Shown here one piece after another: positions 41,617-49,662 of a stretch of 64,000 bases of DNA. The notes under the pieces are model-generated. The model was not told where the DNA came from, did no database searches, and saw only the letters and a program-made list of their open reading frames with translations. A program made the translations under genes and the position numbers. The first letter of the stretch is position 1. Every line of letters starts with the position of its first letter. This stretch comes from Pseudomonadota bacterium (GTDB lineage: Bacteria; Desulfobacterota; Desulfovibrionia; Desulfovibrionales; Desulfomicrobiaceae): the NCBI GenBank assembly GCA_018902545.1, contig JAHIQM010000005.1:1-64000 (forward strand), in the 5' to 3' direction.

Positions 41617-42435
41617 ATGCACGAATCCGACTGCACACTGCCCATCGGGGTTTTTGATTCCGGCATCGGCGGCCTGACTGTCCTGAAGGCCCTGACCGAA
41701 GCCTTGCCCCTGGAAAGCTTTCTCTATCTGGGGGATACGGCGCGCCTGCCTTACGGCACCAAAAGCGCCAAGTCCGTGACCCGCTACGTTCTCCAGACCA
41801 CGGCACTCTTGAAGGCTCGTGGCGTCAAGCTGCTGGTCATCGCCTGCAACACGGCCACGGGTGTGTCTCTGGAGGCGTTACAACAGGCCTACCCGGACCT
41901 GCCGGTCGTCGGTGTCATTCGGCCCGGGGCCGAAGCGGCGTGCCGTACGAGCAAAAACGGGCGCATCGGGGTTATCGGCACGGAAAGTACCGTCAACGCC
42001 CGCAGCTACGAGCGCGAGATCCTGCGCATCTGGCCCGACGCCGAGGTTTTCGCCAAGCCCTGCCCCCTTTTCGTGCCCCTGGCCGAGGAAGGTTGGTGCG
42101 ACGGTCAGATCGCGCGCCTCGTGGCCGAGCGCTATCTGGGCACCTTGGTCAGGGATACGGGCATCGACACCCTGGTCCTCGGGTGCACGCATTTCCCTGT
42201 TCTGGCCGCGGCCATCCAGGGTGTGGTGGGTCCGGAGGTGACCCTGGTGGACTCCGCCCGGACCACGGCGGAATTCGTACAGGACATGCTCTTGCGCCGT
42301 GACATCTGTTCGACCACCACGGAGCGCCACTTGACTTTTCTGGCCACGGACGGGGCCAGACGTTTTGCCCGTGTCGGCGGGGTGTTCATGCACCATCCCC
42401 TGAACCCGGCCGATGTGGAGATCGTGGATCTCTGA
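41617..42435 (+). CDS. murI: Glutamate racemase
   Basis: 272 residues from ATG 41617, one base after the Nudix stop. GVFDSGIGGL (11-20), VIACNTA with catalytic Cys 77 and LVLGCTHFPVL with the second catalytic Cys 190 mark MurI, which makes D-glutamate for peptidoglycan. The length is normal for the family. The TGA stop overlaps the next gene's ATG by one base (TGATG), giving translational coupling. Confidence 0.95.
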   Translation: MHESDCTLPIGVFDSGIGGLTVLKALTEALPLESFLYLGDTARLPYGTKSAKSVTRYVLQTTALLKARGVKLLVIACNTATGVSLEALQQAYPDLPVVGVIRPGAEAACRTSKNGRIGVIGTESTVNARSYEREILRIWPDAEVFAKPCPLFVPLAEEGWCDGQIARLVAERYLGTLVRDTGIDTLVLGCTHFPVLAAAIQGVVGPEVTLVDSARTTAEFVQDMLLRRDICSTTTERHLTFLATDGARRFARVGGVFMHHPLNPADVEIVDL

Positions 42436-42893
42436 TGTCCGCCCTGCTCGCCGTGGACGCGGGAGTGCGCACCGGACTTGCCCTGCTGGACCGCGACGGA
42501 CGCCTTTTGTGGTGCAGGTCGCACAATCTGGGCACCACGGCGCGGCTTAAAAAAGCTGCGGCCCGCGTGCTTTTCGAATTGCCCCGATTGGAGTATCTGG
42601 TGGTGGAAGGGGGTGGGCCGACGGCAGGGATCTGGGATCACGCCGCCGCAAGGCGGGGTCTGCCCTGCATGGTCATCCAGGCCCCGGACTGGCGGGAACA
42701 ATTTTTACTGCCCCGGCAGCGGGTCAGCGGCCAAAAAGCCAAGGCTGCGGCCTGCGCTTTGGTTGCGACGATCCTGCGACGCGAAGGCTGGTCGTCTCCG
42801 ACCACTCCCGGACATGATGCTGCGGAAGCCGCGCTCATCGGCCTCTGGGCTGCGGTTCAACTCGGATGGCGGGCCATGCCCGCATTAAAATAA
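42435..42893 (+). CDS. RNase H-fold / RuvC-like protein
   Basis: 152 residues. AVDAGVRTGLALLD at the start, LVVEGGG in the middle and GHDAAEAALIGLW near the end fit the Asp-Glu-His/Asp layout of RuvC-like RNase H-fold nucleases. It is smaller than RuvC and lacks its other landmarks, so a Holliday-junction role is not implied. The start is fixed by the TGATG overlap with murI. Confidence 0.65.
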   Translation: MSALLAVDAGVRTGLALLDRDGRLLWCRSHNLGTTARLKKAAARVLFELPRLEYLVVEGGGPTAGIWDHAAARRGLPCMVIQAPDWREQFLLPRQRVSGQKAKAAACALVATILRREGWSSPTTPGHDAAEAALIGLWAAVQLGWRAMPALK

Positions 42894-42908
42894 TAGAGCA
42901 CGGACAAC

Positions 42909-43757
42909 ATGGACAATCTCAACTTCGATCTTCCCGGCATAAGCCCGGTGGGCCTGGACCTCATCACGCTGCTGAATACATCCCAGGCCACGGTCAAGCA
43001 GATCGCCGCCCAGGCGCGGCTTGATCCGGTCATCTTCGGGAACATCATCGCCTGCGCCAACTCGCCCATGTACCAGGAAGCCAACAAGTCAACGGACATC
43101 CTGACCTCTCTGGTCCGTCTGGGTCAGCGCGAGATCAAGCGCATCGTGTATCAGGTCGTGCTCAGGTCGGCATTTTTTCATGAGTCCACGGAAATCAATG
43201 GCATCTTGAATCGGGTCTGGCGGCAGAGCCTGACCGCCAACATCTTCATGCAGAAATTTGTCTCCGCCGCGCCCGGTGCCTACTCGCTGGACGTCGAGGC
43301 CATGGAATCTCTGGAGAGCCTGGGGCTCATCCACAATATCGGCTATGTGGTTCTGCTGGTCAATTTTCAGGATCGGTTCCTGGAGTTTTTCAAGCGCTGC
43401 GAAGGCCTGGACCTGCCCGGTTTCTTCGAGGAAGAAAGCCGCTGGTTCGACGGATTCGATCATTTTTCGGCAGGATATGGCGTACTCGAAGCCTGGAATT
43501 TCCCGCAGCCGATGTGCGAGGTCGTCGCGCAGTACGGCTTTTCCAATGAAATATTTCAGGGCCGCTATCCTGCGCTGCACAATCTCTTGCGCCTGTCCAG
43601 GCATGTGATCATGATGATGGACTCCAATTTTCACCCCAAGGTGCCGGCGGATTTTTGGCTCAAAGGCACGGAACTGCCCGCGTCCGAAGTCGATTACGAA
43701 GAGATCATCAGCGACGTGCGTCACTGCGTCCAAAGCATCGAGGGTTCGTTCTCATGA
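42909..43757 (+). CDS. HDOD-domain protein
   Basis: 282 residues forming an HDOD domain from about 10 to 210 (GLDLITLLNTSQATVKQI, LVRLGQREIKRIVYQVVL, LIHNIGYVVLL), with a helical tail. HDOD proteins are non-catalytic relatives of HD phosphohydrolases and usually take part in signalling or motility control. Its stop overlaps the start of a small selenoprotein gene (ATGA, 43754-43757), so the two are coupled. Confidence 0.8.
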   Translation: MDNLNFDLPGISPVGLDLITLLNTSQATVKQIAAQARLDPVIFGNIIACANSPMYQEANKSTDILTSLVRLGQREIKRIVYQVVLRSAFFHESTEINGILNRVWRQSLTANIFMQKFVSAAPGAYSLDVEAMESLESLGLIHNIGYVVLLVNFQDRFLEFFKRCEGLDLPGFFEEESRWFDGFDHFSAGYGVLEAWNFPQPMCEVVAQYGFSNEIFQGRYPALHNLLRLSRHVIMMMDSNFHPKVPADFWLKGTELPASEVDYEEIISDVRHCVQSIEGSFS

Positions 43758-43954
43758 TGCTTGGTCAAAAGGAATTCAGGACGAGATTGCGTTGCAAAAA
43801 ATGTCATGGCATGCTGCAGGTGCGTCGGACCTGACGCCTCGTGGAATTGCGCTGCAGGTCGTGCGGCGCCGCCTTTGAACTGCAGGAATTCGGGACCAAT
43901 CTCGATGACCTGCTGGAAGAATATCTGGCAAACATTCCCTGCGACAGGGTTTAG
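43754..43954 (+). CDS. Small dual-CXXC selenoprotein (in-frame TGA as selenocysteine, codon 27)
   Basis: 66 codons including an in-frame TGA at 43832-43834. Reading the TGA as selenocysteine (U) gives CKKC (14-17), then VRRTURLVEL, then CRSCG (34-38), an acidic helix (LDDLLEEYLANI) and a TAG stop at 43952. The two CXXC pairs form a zinc-ribbon-like frame with Sec between them. From memory, databases contain a 'dual CXXC motif small (seleno)protein' family in sulfate reducers that fits this. The start overlaps the HDOD stop by 4 bp. A hairpin with the right layout for a bacterial SECIS follows the TGA. A simple gene finder would end the gene at codon 26 or shift frame. The alternative is a nonsense-mutated pseudogene. 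Confidence 0.75.
43849..43869 (+). promoter_or_regulatory. SECIS-like stem-loop for selenocysteine insertion
   Basis: GCGCTGC (43849-43855) pairs with GCGGCGC (43863-43869) over 7 bp with one G-T wobble, closing the loop AGGTCGT (43856-43862). The GGU in the apical loop is the SelB-binding feature; E. coli fdhF has AGGUCU in the same place. The loop begins 21 bases after the TGA, within the range known for bacterial SECIS elements. Confidence 0.7.
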
Positions 43955-44030
43955 CCCTGCACACGTTTAGCATCGGCTCCCGCGCAGGGGCCGGGAACAA
44001 CATCTCGCGCACAGGATTTTTTACAAGCCT

Positions 44031-45305
44031 ATGACTTCAGTTATCATCCCCCGACCAGAACATACCGTTTCCCGCCAGAACATCCATCCGGACGCGCTCA
44101 AGGTCATGTACCGATTGGTGCGCAAAGGGTTCACCGCCTATCTTGTGGGCGGGGGAGTGCGCGACCTGCTGCTGGGTCGCACGCCCAAGGATTTCGATGT
44201 CAGCACCAGCGCCACGCCGAGTCAGATCAAGAAGATCTTTCAAAACTGCTTTCTGATCGGACGTCGCTTCCGCCTGGCCCATATCCGCTTCGAGGACCAC
44301 GTCATCGAGACATCCACCTTCCGGCGCTGTCCGGACCAGGAAGAGGAGAACGGCGATGACGATTTGTACATGCTGCGCGACAACTGCTACGGCACGCCCG
44401 AAGAAGACGCCCTGCGCCGCGACTTCACCATCAACGGGCTCTTCTACGAGGTCGAGCGATTCTCCATCATCGACCACGTCGGGGGCCTGAGCGACATCCA
44501 AAACCGCCTCATTCGCTGCATCGGTGACCCGGGCATCCGTTTCCGGGAAGACCCCGTACGCATGATCCGCGCCGTGCGTTTCGCTTCGCGCCTCGATTTC
44601 AACATCGAGCCCGCGACCTACAACGCCATCATGCGCCATCATGAAGAGATTCTCAAAGCCTCGCCGCCCCGGGTTTTCGAGGAGATGCAGAAGCTTTTTG
44701 CCTACGGTGCCGGGGAAAAAGCCTTCCGCCTGCTCTACAAGACCGGACTGCTGCACAACCTGCTGCCCGAAATGGCCGATTTTCTCGACCACGACCACGG
44801 ACAGGATTCGATTCTGTGGACTTGGCTGGAGCATCTGGACAGCCGCATCAGAACCGTGGGCAAGGTCGAGCCGGTACTGGTTTTCGCCGCCCTTTTCTCC
44901 GCCCCGGTGCAGCACCTCGCGGCCAAATATGCGACCGAAGGCGAGCGGGTGGTCTACAACGCCCTGCTGGAAGACCTCTTGCAGCCTCTCTGCGTGCGCA
45001 TGAGTATGCCCAAATGGATGTGTTCGCGCGTGATCCAGATCATGGCCAACCAGACCCGTTTCGAGCCGGACAAGAAAAAGCGTTTCTCCAAGCGCGGCTT
45101 TGTGGCCCACGAATGTTTTCCCGAAACCCTGGCCCTCTATCAGCTGGGCCTCATGGTCTCGGGTGCGGACCTGGGACCGGCGGAAATGTGGAGCAGTCTG
45201 CGTTGCGAGGTGGAAGCGGAGAACCCCCATGCCCTGCGCCCGGATCCCAGGGGAGAGGGACGGGCCGCCACGCGCAAGCGTCCGCCCCGCAGACGACGCA
45301 GATGA
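44031..45305 (+). CDS. pcnB: Poly(A) polymerase I / tRNA nucleotidyltransferase-family protein
   Basis: 424 residues. LVGGGVRDLLLG (38-49) and DFDVSTSA (54-61) are the nucleotidyltransferase motifs, RRDFTINGLFY and the RMIRAVRFASRLDF region are the second and third conserved blocks, and the Arg/Lys-rich tail (RKRPPRRRRR) is typical of PcnB rather than CCA-adding enzymes. It adds A tails to RNA 3' ends. Its stop overlaps the start of uvrC (ATGA), giving coupling. Confidence 0.88.
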   Translation: MTSVIIPRPEHTVSRQNIHPDALKVMYRLVRKGFTAYLVGGGVRDLLLGRTPKDFDVSTSATPSQIKKIFQNCFLIGRRFRLAHIRFEDHVIETSTFRRCPDQEEENGDDDLYMLRDNCYGTPEEDALRRDFTINGLFYEVERFSIIDHVGGLSDIQNRLIRCIGDPGIRFREDPVRMIRAVRFASRLDFNIEPATYNAIMRHHEEILKASPPRVFEEMQKLFAYGAGEKAFRLLYKTGLLHNLLPEMADFLDHDHGQDSILWTWLEHLDSRIRTVGKVEPVLVFAALFSAPVQHLAAKYATEGERVVYNALLEDLLQPLCVRMSMPKWMCSRVIQIMANQTRFEPDKKKRFSKRGFVAHECFPETLALYQLGLMVSGADLGPAEMWSSLRCEVEAENPHALRPDPRGEGRAATRKRPPRRRRR

Positions 45306-47119
45306 TCTGCCGCGATATTCTGCCGACCTTTCCGACCTGCCCGGGCGTGTATCTGATGAAGAACGCCACGGGCAGAATCATTTATGTAGGCAAGGCCAAG
45401 CATTTGCGCCGCCGCCTGGCGTCCTATTTCCAGGCCGAACACCGCCTGTCGCCCAAGGTGCGGATCATGATGCCGAAAGTGGAGTGCATCGACTACCTTT
45501 GCACGGCCACGGAAAAGGAGGCCTTGCTGCTTGAAGCAAGCCTGATCAAAAAGCACCGCCCCAAGTACAATATCGTCCTGCGCGACGACAAGCAGTACAT
45601 TCTTTTCTGCCTGTCCCGGAACCATCCGTTTCCCGCCCTGCGCCTGACGCGCAAGGTCCTGCGCGACGGTTCCGTGTATTTCGGCCCGTTCACCTCGGCC
45701 CTGTCCGCGCGCGAGACCAAGCGGGTCATCGACCGCCTCTTTCCCTTGCGCAAGTGCCGCGACACCGTTTTCGCCAACCGCACGAGGCCCTGCCTGCAGT
45801 ACCACATCGGGCGTTGTCTTGGGCCGTGCTGCCTGCCTGTGTCCGAAGAAGACTATCGGCAGGTCGTGCGCCGGGTGGAGCTTTTTCTCTCCGGCAAGTC
45901 CGACGAGCTTTTGGCCGGACTGCATGCGCAGATGATGCGTCTGTCCGATGATCTTGACTTCGAGGGCGCGGCCAGGCTGCGCGACAGCATCCGCGCCCTG
46001 CGCGACACGGTGGAGCGCCAGGCCGCCGTGCTCTCCGACGGACGCGATCTTGACGTTGTCGGCGTGCATGGCGGGGAGGGCGGTACGGCTCTGGCTCTGG
46101 TTTTCGTGCGCCAGGGCCGCATCATCGACGGGCAGACATTCTGGTTCGCGGGCGCTGCAGTGGAAACTCCCGAAGAGGCGGCGGGACTGACGGACTCCTT
46201 TCTCATGCAGTACTACAACGCGGAGCGCTTCATCCCAGGGCGCATCGTCACTCCTTTCGGGAGCCTGGACCCGGCCCAGGAAGAAGTGTTGGCCGACATG
46301 CGCGGGGGTAGGGTGAGCGTGAACAAGGCCCGTGGGGATCAGGAACGGCGGCTGGTCGACATCGCCACGGCCAATGCCAAAGCCCACGCGATCCGCCAGC
46401 GACGCACCAATCCCACTCCGGCGGAACTGGCCGCCGCCTTGGGCGTAGCGGGAGAGGTGGAACGCATCGAGTGTGTGGACGCTTCACATATTCAGGGCGA
46501 GGGCATGCGCGTGGGCAAGGTCGTCTTTGTCGATGGGCGAGAGGAAAAAAGCGCCTACCGCGTCTATTCATTTCCGGGACTTGAAGGCACAGCAGACGAC
46601 TATCTGGCCCTGGCCTCCTTTGTCGCACGGCGCGTAAAATCCGGCCCTCCTTGGCCCGATCTTCTCCTGATCGACGGCGGCAAAGGACAGCTTGGCGCGG
46701 TGGAACGCGCCATGGCCGAAAACGGGCTGGCCGATGTCCCATTGGCGGCCATAGCCAAGGGCGAGAGCCGCAGGGCAGGGGAACTGGGTGACGTCATCTT
46801 CCGGCCCGGACGCAAAAATCATCTGAACCTGAAGTCCGGAAGTCCGGAGCTGCTTTTCTTTCAACACGTCCGCGACACGGCCCATCGTTTCGTCATCTCC
46901 CACTTGCGCCGCCACAAGCGCACCGCACAGCTGTCCTCGGACCTCGACAACCTGCCGGGAGTCGGCCCCAAGACGGCAAAGCTGCTCTGGGAACATTTCG
47001 ACTCAATCGAGGCCATGACCAAGGCCACGGCAGAGGATCTGGCCCGGTTGCCGGGATTTGGTCCTAGAAAGGCGGCGGCCCTGCATTCCAGACTGCAGTC
47101 CCTGCTCAACAAAGATTAA
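45302..47119 (+). CDS. uvrC: Excinuclease ABC subunit C
   Basis: 605 residues from ATG 45302, which overlaps the pcnB stop by 4 bp. GVYLMKNATGRIIYVGKAK is the GIY-YIG nuclease motif (3' incision). A UVR motif lies in the middle (MRLSDDLDFEGAARLRDSI), an RNase H-like C-terminal nuclease domain has DASHIQGE and LLIDGGKGQL, and a double helix-hairpin-helix ends the protein (NLPGVGPKTAKLLW, LPGFGPRKA). The length is usual for UvrC. Confidence 0.95.
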   Translation: MICRDILPTFPTCPGVYLMKNATGRIIYVGKAKHLRRRLASYFQAEHRLSPKVRIMMPKVECIDYLCTATEKEALLLEASLIKKHRPKYNIVLRDDKQYILFCLSRNHPFPALRLTRKVLRDGSVYFGPFTSALSARETKRVIDRLFPLRKCRDTVFANRTRPCLQYHIGRCLGPCCLPVSEEDYRQVVRRVELFLSGKSDELLAGLHAQMMRLSDDLDFEGAARLRDSIRALRDTVERQAAVLSDGRDLDVVGVHGGEGGTALALVFVRQGRIIDGQTFWFAGAAVETPEEAAGLTDSFLMQYYNAERFIPGRIVTPFGSLDPAQEEVLADMRGGRVSVNKARGDQERRLVDIATANAKAHAIRQRRTNPTPAELAAALGVAGEVERIECVDASHIQGEGMRVGKVVFVDGREEKSAYRVYSFPGLEGTADDYLALASFVARRVKSGPPWPDLLLIDGGKGQLGAVERAMAENGLADVPLAAIAKGESRRAGELGDVIFRPGRKNHLNLKSGSPELLFFQHVRDTAHRFVISHLRRHKRTAQLSSDLDNLPGVGPKTAKLLWEHFDSIEAMTKATAEDLARLPGFGPRKAAALHSRLQSLLNKD

Positions 47120-47159
47120 AAGTTTCACTTCACAAAGTATCGCTTTATCCTACCTTTTC

Positions 47160-47174
47160 ATCGAGATTGTCGAT
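47160..47174. promoter_or_regulatory. Palindrome upstream of the HigA-type gene
   Basis: ATCGA-GATTG-TCGAT (47160-47174) lies 19 bp before the start codon. Antitoxins of this type usually bind such palindromes to control their own promoter, so it may be the operator. It could also be chance. Confidence 0.3.
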
Positions 47175-47192
47175 TATCATTGAGGTGAAATC

Positions 47193-47489
47193 ATGAAGAA
47201 AATACAACAAGTGCATCTAGGCGAAATTCTGTTTGAGGAATTTCTTAAACCTATGAGCATCAGTCAGAATCAACTCGGTCGCGATCTGAGCGTGTCTCCA
47301 CGTCGCATTAACGAAATCATTCACGGAAAGCGCGGCATCACCGCCGACACGGCGCTCAGGCTGTCCATCTATTTTGGCAATTCGGCATCATTCTGGCTCG
47401 GCCTGCAGATGGATTACGATCTCGAAATAACCGCAGACAGCCTGCTCCCGCGGATTCATAAAGAGGTTAAGCAGATGGCTGTGGTTTGA
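47193..47489 (+). CDS. higA: HigA-type antitoxin / XRE-family regulator, without a toxin gene
   Basis: 98 residues with GAGGTG before the ATG. The helix-turn-helix (MSISQNQLGRDLSVSPRRIN, EIIHGKRGITADTALRLS) and the ending NSASFWLGLQMDYDLE are characteristic of HigA antitoxins of the HigBA toxin-antitoxin family. A higB gene would be expected directly upstream, but only 73 bp separate it from uvrC, so this is a solitary antitoxin or the toxin is lost. A diverged copy of its 3' end follows in tandem. Confidence 0.85.
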   Translation: MKKIQQVHLGEILFEEFLKPMSISQNQLGRDLSVSPRRINEIIHGKRGITADTALRLSIYFGNSASFWLGLQMDYDLEITADSLLPRIHKEVKQMAVV

Positions 47490-47521
47490 AGCGGGGGTTG
47501 TCTGAGAAGATTCAAGATCTG

Positions 47522-47626
47522 ACCCTCGGCGCCTTGTGGCTCGGACTACAGATGGATTACGATCTCGAAATAGCCGCAGACAGACAATTTTCGATTGTGA
47601 AGATCAAGAAGATGGATGTAGCTTAA
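47522..47626 (+). pseudogene. Tandem fragment of a HigA-type gene (3' end only)
   Basis: A reading frame gives LWLGLQMDYDLEIAADRQ and ends KKMDVA with TAA at 47624. It matches the C-terminus of the intact gene (WLGLQMDYDLEITADS) at 143 bp offset, and the DNA after both copies is similar too. The helix-turn-helix part is absent, so it is a broken duplicate. Confidence 0.7.
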
Positions 47627-47697
47627 AGTGAGTGTTGCTTAGGAAAATTTAAGATTCAATATCTGATAATTTGTAACCCTTGCTTTCATTTGTTAAT

Positions 47698-47754
47698 GGC
47701 TAACCGCCAAGCGAATTGGCGGCTAAGCCGTCCGAGTTGCGCGCCTTATTAGCG
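47698..47754 (-). other. attC-like hairpin at the 3' end of the ASCH gene
   Basis: On the minus strand the stretch reads CGCTAATAAGGCGCGCAACT, then CGGACGG, then a palindrome, ending GTTAGCC. It resembles integron attC sites, with degenerate terminal boxes (CGCTAAT / GTTAGCC versus RYYYAAC / GTTRRRY). The arms GGCTAACCGCCAA (47698-47710) and TTGGCGGCTAAGCC (47716-47729) pair almost perfectly. It lies 22 bp after the stop of the ASCH gene in the same orientation, as a cassette attC should. The boxes are imperfect and the palindrome is off-centre. Confidence 0.3.
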
Positions 47755-47775
47755 ATCACATTTATAGAGCTAAGT

Positions 47776-48153
47776 TCACACATACATGAACGATTGCGGT
47801 GGGCGCGCAATATTAAACATATCCATTAGGCTCTTCGGTTCCTTATAGGGTTGTACGGAACGAACCTTAAGTGCATGCGCGTAATTTTTTCCGTCAAAAT
47901 ATTCGTCAAAATATTTCTTACTAATTCCCGCTGCTCTTTTTGTTTCTTTCCATAAAGACTCAGGATCCATAGAAATAATTGTATCTATTTCGAATTCACC
48001 AATGATTAAACCAATCGGATGTGAAGCATAAACGTATACCCTTTTTACCTCCTTATTTGCAAAAATAGCTCGCCGAAATTCGAACTGTTTTTCGCCAGAA
48101 AATATGGCAGCAGCAAATTTTGGTTTAATTGATAATAAGACGCTTGTCTGCAT
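47776..48153 (-). CDS. ASCH-domain protein
   Basis: 125 residues from ATG 48153; a longer frame exists but runs deeper into the upstream gene. LLSIKPKFAAAIFSGEKQFE followed by FRRAIF, then VYVYASHPIGLIIGEFEI, is a typical ASCH/PUA-like beta-barrel that binds modified nucleotides or RNA. The gene overlaps the end of the PIN-GNAT gene by 29 bp, so the two are coupled. The AT-rich composition differs from the genome around it. Confidence 0.75.
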   Translation of the reverse strand: MQTSVLLSIKPKFAAAIFSGEKQFEFRRAIFANKEVKRVYVYASHPIGLIIGEFEIDTIISMDPESLWKETKRAAGISKKYFDEYFDGKNYAHALKVRSVQPYKEPKSLMDMFNIARPPQSFMYV

Positions 48154-49651
48154 TAGAGCCCTCCAATATGCTGTTGAACTGTTCATCACTAATTTGCTCG
48201 AAACCACGTGGCACGGCATCTGTAGAGGTAATTACTCCAGCTTCGATCAAGCATTTGAGATTCATGCGCCTTGGGAATGTATAAGCGTACAAAAAATTTA
48301 CTATAAAAGGATGATTATTTAGTTTGTAATTCCATTGTTCGCTTAATTTTGCATCAGAAAATACACTTCTTTTTCTGCACAACTCGATAAATTTCTCTTC
48401 AGATCGAATATTTAAGAATATATTTTGCACAATTCCTATAGTTGTTGTCACAGATGTATAGTATGCAGACCCACCCGACGAAGTTCTATAAAAAATAATT
48501 AAATCTCCAGGTCGCAGTTCTCTTTCGATTGAACGTGTAATATAGACTTTGCTGATGGCATTCCTGTTCGGCTTATTCTCCACAAAATTTACTGGTGACT
48601 CTGTTTTTAATATAGAGTCAGGAAATAGCTCGGTGTGATAATCAGGGTATATTGGCACAATAAATTTTCTTGAACTGCCACTGAAATAGGGGTAGCTTAA
48701 ACATGGATTGGCTTGATCGACATAAGGCCTGAAGTCCCGTACTAATACCCTTTCTTCACCATTTGCAGTTTTTTTCACTCCGTGTTTTCGAAATCCCCAG
48801 TCTTCAAGCATAGCTATGAGCCTATTTTGTTCAAGAGAGTAATCAAACAAGGTCACATAGATTTCATCTACTGAATATAGCAACGCGTTATCAAATACTA
48901 TTTTCAGGAAGCGCTCACCAATCTTGTATCCGTTTGAAACCACCTTCATTGTGCCAATTTTCAGCCGTTTTTTTTGTGTCAGTTGTGGTTGTATATCCGA
49001 GTAATTCTCGTTTTTGTCTTCAATCTTTAAATAAAGGAATGCTATTAATTCGTCATTCTCCGACGTGCAGACATATGCTATTTCATCAGATTTCTTTCTG
49101 AACCAGTCGTTAAACTCTGCATAGTCATTTCTAAACGAATCAAAAAAGTCATCAGTTAGTTCTAAGTTGCCGAAATACTCTTTCTTAACTGATAATACAC
49201 GATAATCAGCTAGCTCAGGGTTTTCTGCTGTAACTTTTTCTAGAAAAGCATCAATTGTAAAGACACGTCCAGATATTCCTAGATCTGACGCTTTCTGGTG
49301 AATATTTCTATCTTCAGTTATTAGGCCTTCTACTCGCCCAGAAAACACCTCATTGAGTATTGATGTGTCGGTGTGATCGTTCTGAGCATGGTCGTACTTC
49401 GCTCTAATATTCCTTATATCATCACTCTCTGGAGCTATGGTTTTTAGCTCATGGTAGTTGCCTATTTTTGCTTCGAATGCTGCAACAACTCTTCTATCTT
49501 TATGGCGCCTTATTTCGCCGATTGTCTCTGGATGTACGCATTTTTCGTAATGAAGCCTATCAATCCATCTAAACAGAATACCTATCTCTGGGCGTGGCGG
49601 ATTATTTGCTTCTCTGTAAATAATAATGTTTGTATCCAGAAGTATGCGCAT
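48125..49651 (-). CDS. PIN - GNAT - EVE/ASCH-like three-domain protein
   Basis: 508 residues. The N-terminus MRILLDTNIIIYREAN, then GEIRRH and TDTSILNEV, then ITEDRNIHQKA, is a PIN ribonuclease domain with its acidic residues (about 1-145). The middle (about 185-315) fits a GNAT acetyltransferase (ERFLKIVFDNALLYSVDEIY, LEDWGFRKHG). The last 170 residues (RELRPGDLIIFYR, then GIVQNIFLNIRSEEKFI) resemble a PUA-like EVE/ASCH fold. PIN nucleases are often toxins or rRNA/mRNA cleavers. The mix with an acetyltransferase and a nucleotide-sensing fold suggests a stress or defence effector. The function is inferred from domains only. Confidence 0.7.
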   Translation of the reverse strand: MRILLDTNIIIYREANNPPRPEIGILFRWIDRLHYEKCVHPETIGEIRRHKDRRVVAAFEAKIGNYHELKTIAPESDDIRNIRAKYDHAQNDHTDTSILNEVFSGRVEGLITEDRNIHQKASDLGISGRVFTIDAFLEKVTAENPELADYRVLSVKKEYFGNLELTDDFFDSFRNDYAEFNDWFRKKSDEIAYVCTSENDELIAFLYLKIEDKNENYSDIQPQLTQKKRLKIGTMKVVSNGYKIGERFLKIVFDNALLYSVDEIYVTLFDYSLEQNRLIAMLEDWGFRKHGVKKTANGEERVLVRDFRPYVDQANPCLSYPYFSGSSRKFIVPIYPDYHTELFPDSILKTESPVNFVENKPNRNAISKVYITRSIERELRPGDLIIFYRTSSGGSAYYTSVTTTIGIVQNIFLNIRSEEKFIELCRKRSVFSDAKLSEQWNYKLNNHPFIVNFLYAYTFPRRMNLKCLIEAGVITSTDAVPRGFEQISDEQFNSILEGSNADKRLIIN

Positions 49652-49662
49652 CTCTGACTTCC

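Noticed and set aside
43832-43834. The in-frame TGA as a nonsense mutation making a pseudogene
   Set aside because: Not excluded, but the SECIS-like hairpin with AGGTC loop, the intact frame behind the TGA and the symmetrical CXXC pairs favour selenocysteine.
43761-43970. 69-codon plus-strand frame offered in place of the selenoprotein
   Set aside because: Its translation has no family features. The frame starting at 43754, with the TGA read through, gives paired CXXC motifs, a coupled start and a SECIS-like hairpin.
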